A stretch of 64,000 bases of DNA from Dipteris shenzhenensis. Its lineage: Eukaryota; Polypodiophyta; Polypodiopsida; Gleicheniales. Location of the stretch: assembly GCA_047967505.1 (NCBI GenBank), contig CM106538.1. One strand, written 5' to 3'. The notes below the pieces were generated by a model. It did not search any database. It was given only the letters and a program-made list of their open reading frames with translations, and was not told where the DNA came from. This document shows positions 12,171-24,061 of the stretch, one piece after another (within the stretch, counting starts at the first letter, position 1; each line of letters opens with the position of its first letter). The position numbers and the translations under genes are program-made.

Positions 12171-12529
12171 TGAGGAGGACAAAGGGGCAGTATAATAGAG
12201 CAGGGAGTCAGCCTTCTCAATGAAGCCAAATTTTGGTAGGTGACCCAAAATAGAAAGAGATTAGAAACTTGGAGTGGGAACCAAAAGTCAAGATTCTACG
12301 TTGGTCGCGGTCCCGGATGACACATAACCGTATATGCATCCAAAACTGAATCCACATGGGTAGTTGGGATTAGCCTTAATTTGAGTGTTCCATGTACTTG
12401 ATGCTAGTTGGACATTCATATTTTCTCATGTGTTGGTTCATGCATGGTGCATTAGTGTTTAGAAATGTACATTGGTTGGTTTATATCATGTGTCTAACGG
12501 AAACAAAACCTTATTTATAACATAGGTAG

Positions 12530-13340
12530 GTTTATACCATATGTATAGGCTGTGAGACTGTTATGTGGAACTACCGCCCCCATGGCGAAATCACTAGCAT
12601 TTGTTTCACCCATGAATGGTTCAATGGGATCTAGTACCTGTAAGATAAGATAGCTGTAGCTACTATAAAATTTTCAAAGTTGTTTCTTTGAGGTTCATCC
12701 CCAAATGAAAGTACTTCCCTTCCCCCTAAGTTGATCCATAATTAAAAGAACTAAATTAGCATAATATTTGATGAATTTTCCATAAAACTAGACAAACCTA
12801 AGAAAAAGAATTTAGTGAAAGGAGACTTGTTTCCAAGCTATTCCATATGTTTCTTTTTTCTTTTAACTATATATAAGGATATCATATAGAAATACTATAA
12901 TAATTTTTCATAAATATTGCTTTAAGATAGTGTTCATAAGTGTCATAAATTTTCTTAGAGCATTGATTAAACCAAATGGTATTACTTTAAATTGGTAACA
13001 CCCATATCTTGTATCGGCATATGTTTTGACATCTTCTTCTCTGATTTGTACTTGGTGATATCCAAATCTTAAATCAATTTTAGTAAAATAGTTAGCCCCT
13101 TGCAATTGATCAGAGAACTCATCAATATGAGGCATATAATATTTAGTTTCTATTATGATTTTATGTTTAAGCTCGATAATCTATACATAAGTGCATAGTA
13201 CCACCTTTTTTCTTTACTAGTAAGAATAATGAAGACCCAAGCAAGCTACTTTGTTGAATTTTAGCTTTTCTAAGATATTCAGCTAGAGTCTTTCCTCTAT
13301 CTTTCTACCTCATGTTCTTTGATTTCACTAACTCTATAAG
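12530..13340 (-). pseudogene. Ty3/gypsy pol relic (reverse transcriptase and RNase H)
   Basis: Reading the minus strand, family landmarks appear in correct order: LVKKKGGTMHLCIDYRA near 13200, FTKIDLRFGYHQVQI near 13080, VIPFGLINA near 12965, VFLYDILIYS near 12880, FLGLSSF and FGDEPQ near 12790-12700, and PFMGETNASDFAMGAVV near 12590. In the catalytic box the first Asp of the family's LDD is Tyr (LYD). Stops and frameshifts separate the pieces, so the element is dead. Its protease and gag would lie at higher coordinates. Confidence 0.85.
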
Positions 13341-15769
13341 GGGTTTCCAAATAGGGGTAGATCTAGGAAATATATCTATCTTATGATCTATACTTCTCAA
13401 GTGCTACTGGTGAGATGATGAACCCCAAGAAAGAGACACTACTACCATTCACACCTTTCTTTGTGGTAATTTTTAAAGATTTTGCCTCAAATTTTATGTC
13501 CATTCAAATAGACATCAAGTACCTTCTAGATGCTTATTTTCTCATGCAGACTGGTAGACCATCTAGATATTTGAGAATTCATTCTCTAGACATTGGAAAA
13601 TACTGGGAAAATTGAGAGGGCATATAATTAAATTCAATTGCAAAATGTTGTCTTATCAACATGGGTAGGATGTATTCAAAAGTTGCACATAACCTAGTGC
13701 CATTTCCAAAGAGGTGAAATAGTTAGAAGATGCACTTTATCCTATATACCATCGAGGCATTGAAGTGAATATAAAGATTTTTTGAGTAATAGATTTTCAT
13801 AATCAACATAGAAACATATGCACCATTTGCCTCCTTTTCCAAATACATTCAATAGCTTATAAACTTTTAGAGGATTTGCTGGGTTTTCATCAAACCATAC
13901 CATGAAGCGCATCATGGATGGTTGTGATTTATTTGGGAGACCATTGTAATATGGGGTTGGGGGTAACAAAACTTCATTCATTTCTCTCCACCAAGTTGTT
14001 TGGACTAAATTGGAAAGGTTCCCTCACTTTCTTAAAGACACATTGCAAGATCATATATGTTGAGAGTTCTTCACCAATGTCTCTTGAAGAAACTCAAAAC
14101 CGTTTTCCAAAATATGTCCAAAGCCAAAGAGATATAGGCTATTCTAGATTCATCAAAATATAATATTGACATCATGATTAGATATATATATCTTGAAGAT
14201 ATCTTGACATGAGTATAAGTCTTGGAAAATAGAGCATTGGCCACCAAGATACAAGCATTTTATTAATAGGGACCCAAATTTATCATAAAAAGAACCTATC
14301 AAACACAGAAATCCATAACTCTTCCTTTTGAGCTTCAAGTGAGTAATTAATAATCAAAGTAATTTCGTCGAGTAGATCTTCATGATGATATAAGTTTCAT
14401 GGATAATGGACTTATAAGTAATAAGTTATGACCCTTTTATCACCATATAGGGTCACTCTATCACCCATAATTCACTATTAGACAAAGAGACATATAAATT
14501 TTATTTTTGATCTCGAATCCAATAATTGGAGACAAGAGGATATGCATATTAAATAGATCTTTGCATTGATCTAAGCTTCGTTGAAACCAAACCATCAAGT
14601 GAAATGTAACGACCTTTTACCACCAAGGGATCAAATTGTCCCTTAATATTGTCCTCTTTTAGCTTGATTTTGCCTGGAGGAAGTACTCTCTCAAGAAAAA
14701 ACTTTTATCAACGATCCAAGACTCACAAGAAAGGCTTTTCTAAGAAGAAAGTAGAACAAAGAGAAGGGGGAGGAGAAGTATACAAAAGGGAGGTGACAAA
14801 AATGAAGTTTGTTGCTATGGAATATGAGAATCCACTCCAACACACTTTAATAGCTCTAAATTACATGAGAGGGAGTGTACTCATGTGCTCAAAGAAAGAA
14901 AAATCTCTCCAAGTCTAGTCATGAGAGGGGGGTAGCTTAGAGAGAGAATTAGACTCAAAATCCTATACAATGAAGCATGTACAAGAGGCAAAGATAAGGC
15001 TCATTCTTGACTCATTGAAGAGGCTTGAGGAGACAAGAGATATAGTAGTATATGGCCTAATGGTGCAAGATTTGTTAAACAAGGAAGAGGAGGTCTCTTT
15101 TTATAGATACTATCACTAGCTATGATTGTTGCTTGTTAATTCCTTTCCCCATTAATCATGTAAACTAATATGTCACCATTCGTGTCCTTTTTGGCCCCTC
15201 TTGACATATGTTCCATAAAAACATCTTATGGTTCTTTTAAAAATAATTGAAGTCGAGATTCCTTGCAAATGGAACCCATAGGGACCCCTTCTTTCCCACA
15301 TGTCAACATCCTCCATATTGCACATAGGGATCTACTAGGATTCCTATTGATCCCACACTCCATAATCCTCCACATGCCTTTTGTATGGTCTCTCTTATAT
15401 CATAGAGAACACGTGGACATGAGGCCTGGTTTTTTATTTGACTCATTCTCCTTATTTTCCATAATATTTTCCACAATATGAATGTTACAAAACCATTCTC
15501 ACTCCATACCAATGTATTCAATAAACAAGGTATTTACAATGATCCATTCCACTTATCCTCCCAATCCCTTATTTTATCTTAGAAATAAAAAATAAAGTGA
15601 TAGTGGCCAAGCTACCGCTTGATCACTTCTACCATAATATTATTTTATACACTAAAACTTGATGCTATTACAAAATAAAAGATATCATACTTTTTTGTTA
15701 CATCTCCCCCCCCCCTACTAGTGGATCCTCTCTTATGACATAGAGACGGATAGCAAGCCATCAAGGTGG
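13341..15769. other. AT-rich retroelement flank, no supported gene
   Basis: By position, the part nearest the gypsy RT relic should be its 5' coding side, but I recognise no protease or gag motif in it. The frames at 13918-14163 and 14649-14918 have no family resemblance. A C9 run lies near 15706-15714. Confidence 0.35.
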
Positions 15770-16360
15770 TTGAGGATAGTAGAACTTGAGCCAATACTCA
15801 TTTGTGCATCTCAAACCTTTGCATCTCCATTCCTTGATCAAATAGAAGTTGGGCTAGATTTCCCAAAAGGAAGGAGAGTCAGTTTCCACCTTATCATGAG
15901 GTATGAGGCTGCTTTACATGTTGTTTCTTCTTCTTCTTCTACCATGGGGGACTCTAAAAATTCTTTGGTAATGGAGCACCTTACGATGAGCAAGTTTGTG
16001 ATGGCTTTGGAGCCTCGTCTTCGTTCAAAAGTAATGTGTAAAGATACAACGACATACATGGAGGCACTTCGTATTGCAACCAAGAAGGAAGCTTCTTTAC
16101 AAATTGAATCCTTATTTATGTCTACTCCAACATCATCGACTTTGGCTTCCCAGGCGAAGGTGATGGAAACTCCTCAGGTACAAAAATCCTCAAAGTTAGA
16201 TCATAATATTTCTCAATTGATGGCTGAGTTTGCCGATTTGAAATTACATTTGGTAAATGCATGGCTGCCTAGAGGTCATAAGAGTGAAGAGAATCCTCGA
16301 GATATAATTGGGATTACTTGCTATGAATGCCATGAAAGGGGACACTATTGCAATGAGTAG
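15770..16360 (+). pseudogene. Retrotransposon gag with C-terminal zinc knuckle
   Basis: This 196-residue frame looks like the C-terminal half of a Ty3/gypsy-type Gag. It has a central phrase MSKFVMALEPRLRSKVM and a stretch EALRIATKKEASL typical of the helical capsid end. It closes with CYECHERGHYCNE, a CCHC knuckle whose fourth ligand position is replaced by a TAG stop (16358-16360). No protease or polymerase of the same element follows in frame. The first in-frame Met is near 15770, but the true N-terminus is probably upstream and decayed. Confidence 0.65.
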
Positions 16361-17259
16361 TGAAGCAAAAAGAAGAAAAGACATTAGCAATGATGGAAGA
16401 AATTCCCTTACGAGGGAAAGAGGAAAGTCTCATGATGGAAGAAACAAAACAAGCGAAGGCAAAGGATTCAAAACTTCAAGTCTGGAATCTTGCAGTGAAA
16501 CATAATGAAATTGTACCTTCTACTCCTCAAAGGAAAGCAAGATCTTTGAAAATGGAAGAGAGCATAGAGAAACCAACAGTTGTGAAGATCATCCCAACAA
16601 AAGATGAATCCTCAAACAGGTTTAGATCCTCCATTCTTGAACTTCTCAAAGAAATGCCAAACTGGGGGGAGTGAAAGATTCATTCATTTCCATCCTTGGA
16701 TAAGGATACCTCTACCTCTGTTCTATTGGGTGATGTTTCTCCTCCTACAAAACATCATGAGTCTTTTGAAGGAGTTTCTGGATTGTTTATTGAAGACTCA
16801 TGTGGTGATCAAGAAATCTTGATTGTTGACACATATGAATGTGAAGCAAAAGGTGAATATGAAAATCTTGGAAATGTTCCTTTATCATTCACAACTAGTG
16901 CATTAGCTCATATGGATAATGAGAGTGATATCTTTGATCCTATTCTTGATGGAGTTTCATGCTTGTTCGTTGAAGATCCCTGTGAAGATCTTGACATTGT
17001 TGCATTTGAAACATGTGACTATGAAGGTGTTGAGAGCAAGCAATCCATATTTGCTATTAATCAACAGAGCCACATAGTCCCGAAGGATGACGTTTATGCT
17101 AGTGATCCTAAGGATGTTAAGGCTCCTGCAATGTTGACACTTGCAAATGATGCTGACTTGGAATCTAAGATGATGATAGAAAATGACAAAGAATGCTATG
17201 AAATTCTCGATGATGCCTTATTGGAAGAGGAGAACATAGAAATATGTGATGTAGAGTAA
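16360..17259 (+). pseudogene. Acidic ORF with internal duplication, one in-frame stop
   Basis: A single frame runs from about 16360 to the TAG at 17257-17259, broken only by TGA at 16672-16674. The part after the stop is an uninterrupted 187 codons from Met at 16696. It lies immediately after the gag zinc knuckle in the -1 frame. The first third is Lys/Glu-rich and the rest strongly acidic. Two similar blocks stand about 60 residues apart: GVSGLFIEDSCGDQEI and GVSCLFVEDPCEDLDI. I recognise no domain. It is most likely part of the same retroelement, such as an extra ORF or Gag-Pol linker. A captured host fragment cannot be excluded. Confidence 0.5.
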
Positions 17260-17262
17260 CAC

Positions 17263-19488
17263 ATTTGATGGTGTAGCTTCTCCCAAAAAAGTTGAGCGAG
17301 TGTAGCAAATAAACAATTGAAAGTGGATTGAGTTCTCTTGGAATGATACAAGCTATCATGAAATTGAGATTTTGTTAATTCAACATGTTTATATTGGATA
17401 TGAAATGGTTCCAAGTTGTGTGAAGAAGGGCCTAAGCAATTGTGAGAAAAGATTTGAATGTTTTTTTACTCAACCAAATTTTGGGATGACCTTATAAATA
17501 TATTTTTGCTACCTCATCCTTATAAACAAGTACATACATTTTGTACTATTTTATTTGATATTTTGGTTATGTGTATTTTGTGATTGTTGGTATACATAAT
17601 AGCATAAGTTGTTCGTAGGTTATGGAATAGTGGTATGTGATTCAAGTTGCACCAAGGAAGCAATAAGAAATTGACACTATCAATTCCATATTCTATCAAC
17701 AACCAAAACCACATGACTTCACCCTATTACATTGCTAGATGTATTGTAGTTTGTTCGCACAAAAAAATTGACCCATGAGCACAATGAACAAGAGAGGAAA
17801 CATTCATTTTTAATGCCAAATACCAAAAGACATATAAACTTTCCCAAATCTTTCTCATTATCAAATGATCCTAGCAATTTTGATGGACTCCATGAACATT
17901 AAAATTTGAAAAAAGAAATGCTCGTTGATTTGTATGTGATACTTATAGCACAATTGATGGCCTCATAAATGGATCTAATGGATATTTAAAGCCACAATAA
18001 AGTCTGACACAATGACCATCCTCTAGACATACTTCTCTAGCAATACTCTAGCACTATATTTATATAAAGAACAAAGTAGCCCATCTTGGACAGCAATACC
18101 CCATGTTACAAAGGAAATACAAATGAAGGAAAATAACGATGACACCATTCACAAACGCAATACCCAATACAACTAGAAATAACAACAAGAACCTTCCATC
18201 AAGCATAAGTAGAAAGGCTATCTTTTCATAGAACTAGTTGACCATAGCATGGATACATATACATGACACTTTCAAGAGTATGAAATAAACAAATTATGTA
18301 CCGTACCAAATCATTGAAAACAATGACTTTGACATAGATACATGTATCAAACATGAAATGGCAAGGCTCATCACCTCAGCATCTCAACAATTTAATAAAC
18401 CACACTTAGAAAATGAGCTAGGAGTCACATCGTCATACAAACCCCTAAGCATGTGATCATTGCCATCCTACCATCTTGAACTACAAATGACTACAACCTT
18501 CAAGCATTAGATATACTTTGCCTTAATGAAACAAGAACCAGAGTACCTACCATACACATTAACACACAAAATATGTTCCACGATAACTATTCTTGATGAC
18601 ATAGGCATCTCATATTATACAAAAACAAGCTTCACCTAACTTCCAAAACATAATATCCACAAATAGACTTGGATTAATCACATCACATTTCCAACCAACC
18701 TCAAGACAAGATGTCTTCATTATAGCAATATATTGTACTGAATCATTGCAATTTGAATACTATTAAAAAACATATAAGAGATATTAGAACAAAAACCCAC
18801 AAATTATCCAGCATTCCTAATTGGGGACCTAAACATTGACATGCGCATAAAAACAAACTTGGCACATTTTGACAAATGCACCCACACAAAATAGTCATAT
18901 AGGCACAATTAATGCCTACTGAACTGACCACATCCCTATATTTATAGCCTATCAACAATCACCACCATATTTTCCATATTTCAAAACAAAATAAATTCAA
19001 CCAACACCCAACAAGTAGTACCTTATTCCAAAGAACAAACGTGCATCCATCAATTTATATTGCAAAAGAAATTTAGACCCACTTCTTGGAGAAAAAATAA
19101 TTTAGTATAGTCTTGATATAATTTATTCCAACAATTGTATGTCCCAATGAACTAGGAGGAAGTGCATGTGCTCCCTTATAAAGGATAAAAACGTTAATCA
19201 CATACCTTAGGGAACTGGGGCATAGCCAAGTTTCAAATCAACAAAACTTTAGGGTTGCTTAATGGAGGAGGTCATCAATAGTCCATGTTCTTTTGTGAGG
19301 TGTGCATCCTAAAATCATGACTCTACGTCTAAAATGTAGTTGTTCTCTTTCATATACACAATTTTGTAATTGAATATCTTGAGGATATAGTAGGTAGATA
19401 TCTTCAAAGGATCTTGCAAGGTCATCAACTAAGCCAATGAGAATTCAGGCCTTCAAAGAAATATGTTTGATTGAAAAGGTATTTCCAA
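17263..19488. other. Unassigned AT-rich sequence left of the LINE
   Basis: No gene or element motif recognised in any frame. The stretch is visibly AT-rich compared with the GC-rich LINE that begins at 19501. Confidence 0.4.
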
Positions 19489-19500
19489 CAAGCATTCTAG
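19489..19500. repeat. Left target-site duplication of the LINE
   Basis: The 12-mer caagcattctag recurs exactly at 31914-31925, just after the LINE poly(A). Confidence 0.9.
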
Positions 19501-19559
19501 GATATATGATGTAGGAGTTCTTGATGGAGGAGCTACTCGACTAGCTCCCCGCCACTACC

Positions 19560-20135
19560 CGCGATGGCCTATAGGCTGCCTGCAGCTCCTGTTTACTCTG
19601 TCCACTGCCCCTCCTCCTCATCGCCCCTCCTCCCTACCTTGCCCTCGCCCTCGCCGCCTCACCCCTCCTCCCTCTCTGCTCTGCCCTACCCTCCTCGCTC
19701 CACCTTTGCCCCTCGCCTTGCCTTCTCTGCCCTGCGCCACCTCCCCGTGCTCCGCCCCCCGCCCTGCCTTCTCCCCTGCCCTACCTTCTCCCTCGCACCA
19801 CCTCCCCTTGCTCCGCCGCCCCTCGCCCTGCCTTCTCCCCTGCTCCACCCCTCCTTTCGCCTCCTTGCCTCCCACTCCCCTCCTTGCCGCCCCGCACATC
19901 CTCCCGCCCTTCTTCCCTCTCGCCCGTGCTCCCCCCTTGCCACTCCGCCTCCCCCCTCCCTCTTCTTCTCCTCTTCTCCCGCCCTCCTTCCTCCTCTTCA
20001 TTTCTTTCTCCTTCTCCTCCCCCTCCTTCCTCTCCTCCCCTCTACTTTCCCTGTTGCCCTCTCCTTCTCTCTCCTCTGCCTTTCCGCCTCACCTCGCCTC
20101 ATCGTTCTTTCTTTTCCTTTTTCATTTGCCTCCCT
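19560..20135 (+). other. LINE 5' leader, extreme pyrimidine-rich tract
   Basis: About 570 bases composed almost wholly of C and T on the plus strand, with CCTC, CCTTC and CTCCC repeats. Long open frames on both strands arise from this bias (Pro/Ser/Leu on plus, Gly/Arg/Glu on minus) and are not genes. By position it is the 5' untranslated/promoter part of the LINE. Confidence 0.7.
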
Positions 20136-20259
20136 ACAACAGGAGCATTCATGTTTGTTACGGTGAAAGAAAATCTTGGTGGCAACCTTTGGTCTGGCTA
20201 GAGGAGCTCTATGGCAACACCCTCGACTCCCACTGCCATCAAGGTTCTTCTTTCCCTAG

Positions 20260-21240
20260 CTGACAAGCAACAGTTACAGCAGGCAGTTCAATCCCTCCAG
20301 TATAAGGCGCTTGTGGGCAGAATTGTGGGACACGGAGATAGGTGCGAGAGTGTTGGATCCAAGCGAGCTTGACATTAGAGGGCGACCACATCTAGGAGGT
20401 CACCATCTATGGATGAGGCATTTTTCTCATCCAGTTGAGCTCCCTTGACACCGCCTCGACACTTGTGGAGTAGAGCCCCATACTCCTTGGCCCGCACCTT
20501 GTCTACCTCTTTCCTTGGTATCATGGGTTCATAGTGGAGGACACACCATGTTCCATGGTTTCTAGTTACACTCCGTTTCCCAAGGCTCCCCAAGGAGTAT
20601 CGAGCCATCCTCCCTTCCATTGGTCGAGCATTTGGCACGGTGCTTGAGTCCCTGCCAAAGACAACCGCCTCCATTCTAGCAGGATGATGGAGTCCCCAGG
20701 ATCAGATTGGTGGTGGAGAGCCCAGAGTCCCTCTTAGAGTTGATCCTTCTTGAGACCCTAGAAGGGGGCACACTTCACCAGAGGGTGGAGATCTCCAAGT
20801 TACCAGGCCAGTTCAATGCAGACAAGTGGGTCACCTCACCAGAGATTGCCCCCATGGCCTCCCTCATGCGCCTCCTCCCCCTCCTCCACAGAGTAGACAG
20901 AGTCAGCATGCCCAAGTTCAATGCCCTCTCAGGTAGTAGCAGGAGTCTCATACCCCATGGGTTACCCCCTTGGAAGAAAACTGGACACAGATTAAAAAGA
21001 AAAAGAAAACAAGCAAACATGCCCGCAAACGCCGCAGGTAGAGGGCCAACCGCAGGGAGAGGGGCAGGGTTGACTGAGAGGCCTCGAAAGAGGAACATCA
21101 GGAGCCTCCCCCAGCAGCGGGGGCCTCTACCCATCCAGCCGATCCTCCAGCTTCAAAAGTCCAGCCTCTGCACCCACCCTTGCAGCAGTAGAGAGCCCTA
21201 GGAGCTCTAGAGGTGACGTTGGTGGAAGCCACAGTCACTA
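20260..21240 (+). pseudogene. LINE ORF1 (nucleic-acid-binding protein) relic
   Basis: Near 20803-20850 one plus frame reads QCRQVGHLTRDCPHG, a CCHC zinc knuckle of the plant L1 ORF1 type whose first Cys is Pro. It is followed by a Pro/Gln-rich stretch. ORF1 binds LINE RNA to form the ribonucleoprotein. The DUF4283 region expected before the knuckle is not recognisable, and frameshifts break the reading. The minus-strand frames in this stretch are shadows. Confidence 0.6.
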
Positions 21241-21299
21241 GCTCGACGAGGGCCGTGGAGGAGCTCTGATCCAAACCCCCAGCGTGCTTGATCAGTAGG

Positions 21300-21480
21300 G
21301 GGCCTGAGGTCACCCTTTTCTCTCCTCCTCCCCCTCCCCCCCCCCCTCCCCCTCCTCCTCTTTACTTCCCCCTCCCCCTCCAGGGTTCCCCCCGCCCCCT
21401 CCCCCCCCCTCAACCCCCCCTTCAATGCTCACTCTCACCACCTGCCCCCCGCCCTCTATCCCCCACGTCTCGACCTCTCC
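21300..21480. repeat. C-rich low-complexity tract inside the LINE
   Basis: Runs of CCCCTCC and C8-C10 between ORF1 and ORF2 of the LINE. Homopolymers here are prone to sequencing error. Confidence 0.8.
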
Positions 21481-21659
21481 CTCTCCCGCTGCTCCTCTCT
21501 CTGCTTCAGTGGCAGCTTCTTTCGCTTCGACTCCCTTGCCATCAGGCAAGGGAACGATGACGCCCCCTTCTGCTTCCTCATTGCAGTAGCAGGTCCGCGC
21601 TCAAAGAGGGATCCTGAGGGATGAGGCTTGTCGTCCTCCCGGCCAACAGCTCCCAACCT

Positions 21660-23838
21660 CCAGCCTGGGCGTCCCTTATTGCGGGACTTTTGGAGGTTAG
21701 GACCATGGAACTATTTGGAGATTCCGGACTCATACCCTCTACCATTGGAGATCACGCTCATGGTCCTTCAGCCCCAAAAGGGGGGTTTGATCAGTGCAAT
21801 GGGATCTTAGACACACCTCGTTTGGAGATTTTCGTTTGCCTCCACAAGGTTGGAGAAGTGGTCCCCAGAGGTGTATGATGCTATTTTGGGTAATCAGCTT
21901 ATGCTCATGATGGACGAGTGGATGGGGCCACAGGGACTAGATCTTTGGTATGCCCATGTGTCTTTCGGATGTTGACCCGTGGATTGTTGGAGGGGACTTC
22001 AGCAACCTGGAGTTTGGGGAAGACAAGCAGGGCAGCGCCTCGCGTTCTCTGAGATGCCAACAGCAGAGCGTAGTACCTAGGAGCAGTTCATTTTCATGAT
22101 CAATGGCAGAGACCCATGGAGAGAGCCAGAGTTCAACAAGACTCTTGGTAGCCTTCTCTTCTCCTTTGGACAGAGGAGACACAATGGATTGCTCGAGAGA
22201 TTAGACCGCTTCTATGTTAGGGACTGGGCATTGCACAGAGGCGACGCTATCGAGATTATGGTAGGTACCACGATGTCTGACCACTCTCCACTGGTGCTTC
22301 ACTTGGATTAGCCCAACCGAGGTCTCCCCTAGAATGGGGCCCACATTCCAGAGGACCTCTTGCAGGATGAGGAGATTTAGCAGGTTATGACAGAGATCTA
22401 GGAGCACTCAAAGATGGCACTGAGCTGTATGGGTTGCTGATGCGATTCAGAGGAGCAGTGTGGAGCTACAAGCTCACACCCTCAGGCGGAGGAGGACCCT
22501 TCAGGAGCACGAGCGGGCTTTGAGGAGAGACCTCGCCTCCATCGAGAGGCTCAAGGAGCAGGACTCAGTGTCTCAGTGGCTTAGTGATAGATTGGAGAGC
22601 ACTCGTCTCGAGCTTCAGGACACGAAGTTGTAGCGGGCTGAGTTCTACCATTCCTCCCGGGCTTGATGGGTACAGCAGGGGGACAGGATGACGAAGCAGC
22701 AATTCTTTTAGATCACTGGGCCCCGATCGATCGGCACATAGCTACAACGTCTCTAGGACTCACAGGGTATCATACACACTGACCCGCAGGAGATTCTTGA
22801 CATGACCACCGGTTTTTATAGCCAGCTCTTTTAGACAGAAAGGATGACCCTAGCCAATCTTGTGGCCTAAGAGCTAGTTTGGGATCACGTTCCGACAGTA
22901 GTCTCATGGGACTTATGCAGCAAACTTGAGAAGCCCTTCACAGATGAGGAGCTCTAGGAAGCCCTCAAGGCTCTCTCGACCCAAAAATTCCCAAGGGAGG
23001 ATGGCTTGACTCTAGCCTTCTTTCGGAACTTCTGGGAGATTATCTCCACCCCTTTCTATTTAGCTTGCCAGGAGATTCTTGACACAAGCCTTCTCCCTCA
23101 ATCCTTATGCAGGGGGTGGATTTGTTTGATCCCAAAAGGGGGAGATAGGTCAAATATCCGATAGTGGAGGCTAATCATTCTGCTTTGATACTGCATACAA
23201 GATCCTCACCAAGGTCTTGAGTTTGCGGTTACGGCCTCTCTTACCAACATCATCCATGACACGCAGACTGGGTTTGTCCAAGAGCGTAGCATCTTGGACA
23301 ACATCTTCACATTCTGGGAGGCATTGGATTGGTCCAGGGAGGAGTCACAGCCACTAGCCATCCTTCTCTTGGACTTCGAGAAGGCCTACGATAGGGTGGA
23401 GTGGTCTTTCCTCGAGGGCACTATGAGGAGATTGGGTTTCTCAGACCGATGGGTTAGAGGAGTTTACGCAGGGAGCTCTAGTTAGGAGGAGACACAGGCG
23501 AGGCCATTCCTCTCTCTCGCTCGGTCCGCTAGGGCTGCCCACTAGCTCCCTTCCTCTTCTTGTTTGTAGCGGAGGCTCTGGGCTGCTATTTGAAATCACA
23601 GGTGGTCGATCTCACAAGGTTGAGGCTCCCAATCAGGCAAGAGGAGGAGCTCCTTGACTCGGAGTTTGCAGATGACACGGCCTTGTATGTTGAGGGCACC
23701 ACATCGAGTCTAGAGAGAGTCAGAGGCACCTTGGCTATCTATTGTGAGGCCTCGGGGGCACGGACCAACTAGACAAAATCCATAGGCTTCTTCATGGGAT
23801 TTGAGGAGACACAGGAGATCCGTGATTGGGGGAGTGAC
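21660..23838 (+). pseudogene. LINE ORF2, 5' part: endonuclease and reverse transcriptase
   Basis: Landmarks in order are WNYLEIPDSYPLPLEITLMV near 21700, the endonuclease phrase WIVGGDFSNLEFGED near 21980, LDRFYVRDWAL and the catalytic SDHSPLVLHLD near 22200-22310, LIPKGGDRSNIR near 23140, AILLLDFEKAYDRVEWSFL near 23350-23415, GCPLAPFLF near 23533, and the RT active site FADDTALYV near 23665. Internal stops include TAG at 22955, 23162, 23530 (in place of Gln in VRQGCPLAP) and 23770 (in place of Trp before TKS), besides frameshifts. The copia insertion at 23839 cuts the frame shortly after the RT palm. Confidence 0.88.
23834..23838. repeat. Left 5-bp target-site duplication of the copia element
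   Basis: gtgac, repeated at 29714-29718 directly after the right LTR. Confidence 0.9.
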
Positions 23839-24008
23839 TGAGAGTGCTCTCAACGGAAGCAAGAACGGAAGAGGGAGAGAGAGAGACAGAGAGCCACACA
23901 AGTTTTGGTGGGTGCAGAACCACCCTAATCTTCTTTTTCATTCATTTATATATGTGTTTGAGTATTATACATAACTGGGGTTAAGGCACAGTGACCTTTA
24001 ACCCCACA
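23839..24008 (-). repeat. Copia 3' LTR (170 bp)
   Basis: It begins tgagagtgct and ends ccaca on the plus strand, matching 29544-29713 except attatac versus attgtac. The LTR contains an AG-rich region and a TATA-like ttatatat. Confidence 0.97.
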
Positions 24009-24019
24009 ACCTCCCACTT
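24009..24019 (-). other. Copia polypurine tract
   Basis: On the minus strand AAGTGGGAGGT directly precedes the TG of the 3' LTR. This is the expected primer position for plus-strand DNA synthesis. Confidence 0.8.
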
Positions 24020-24061
24020 AAAGGACAATATGCCTTTAAGGGAGAACAACCAGTGAGCATA

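Noticed and set aside
19618-21656. Long Pro/Ser-rich plus frames and Gly/Arg-rich minus frames
   Set aside because: They arise from the pyrimidine bias of the LINE leader and the C-rich tract. No domain, and the strands mirror each other.
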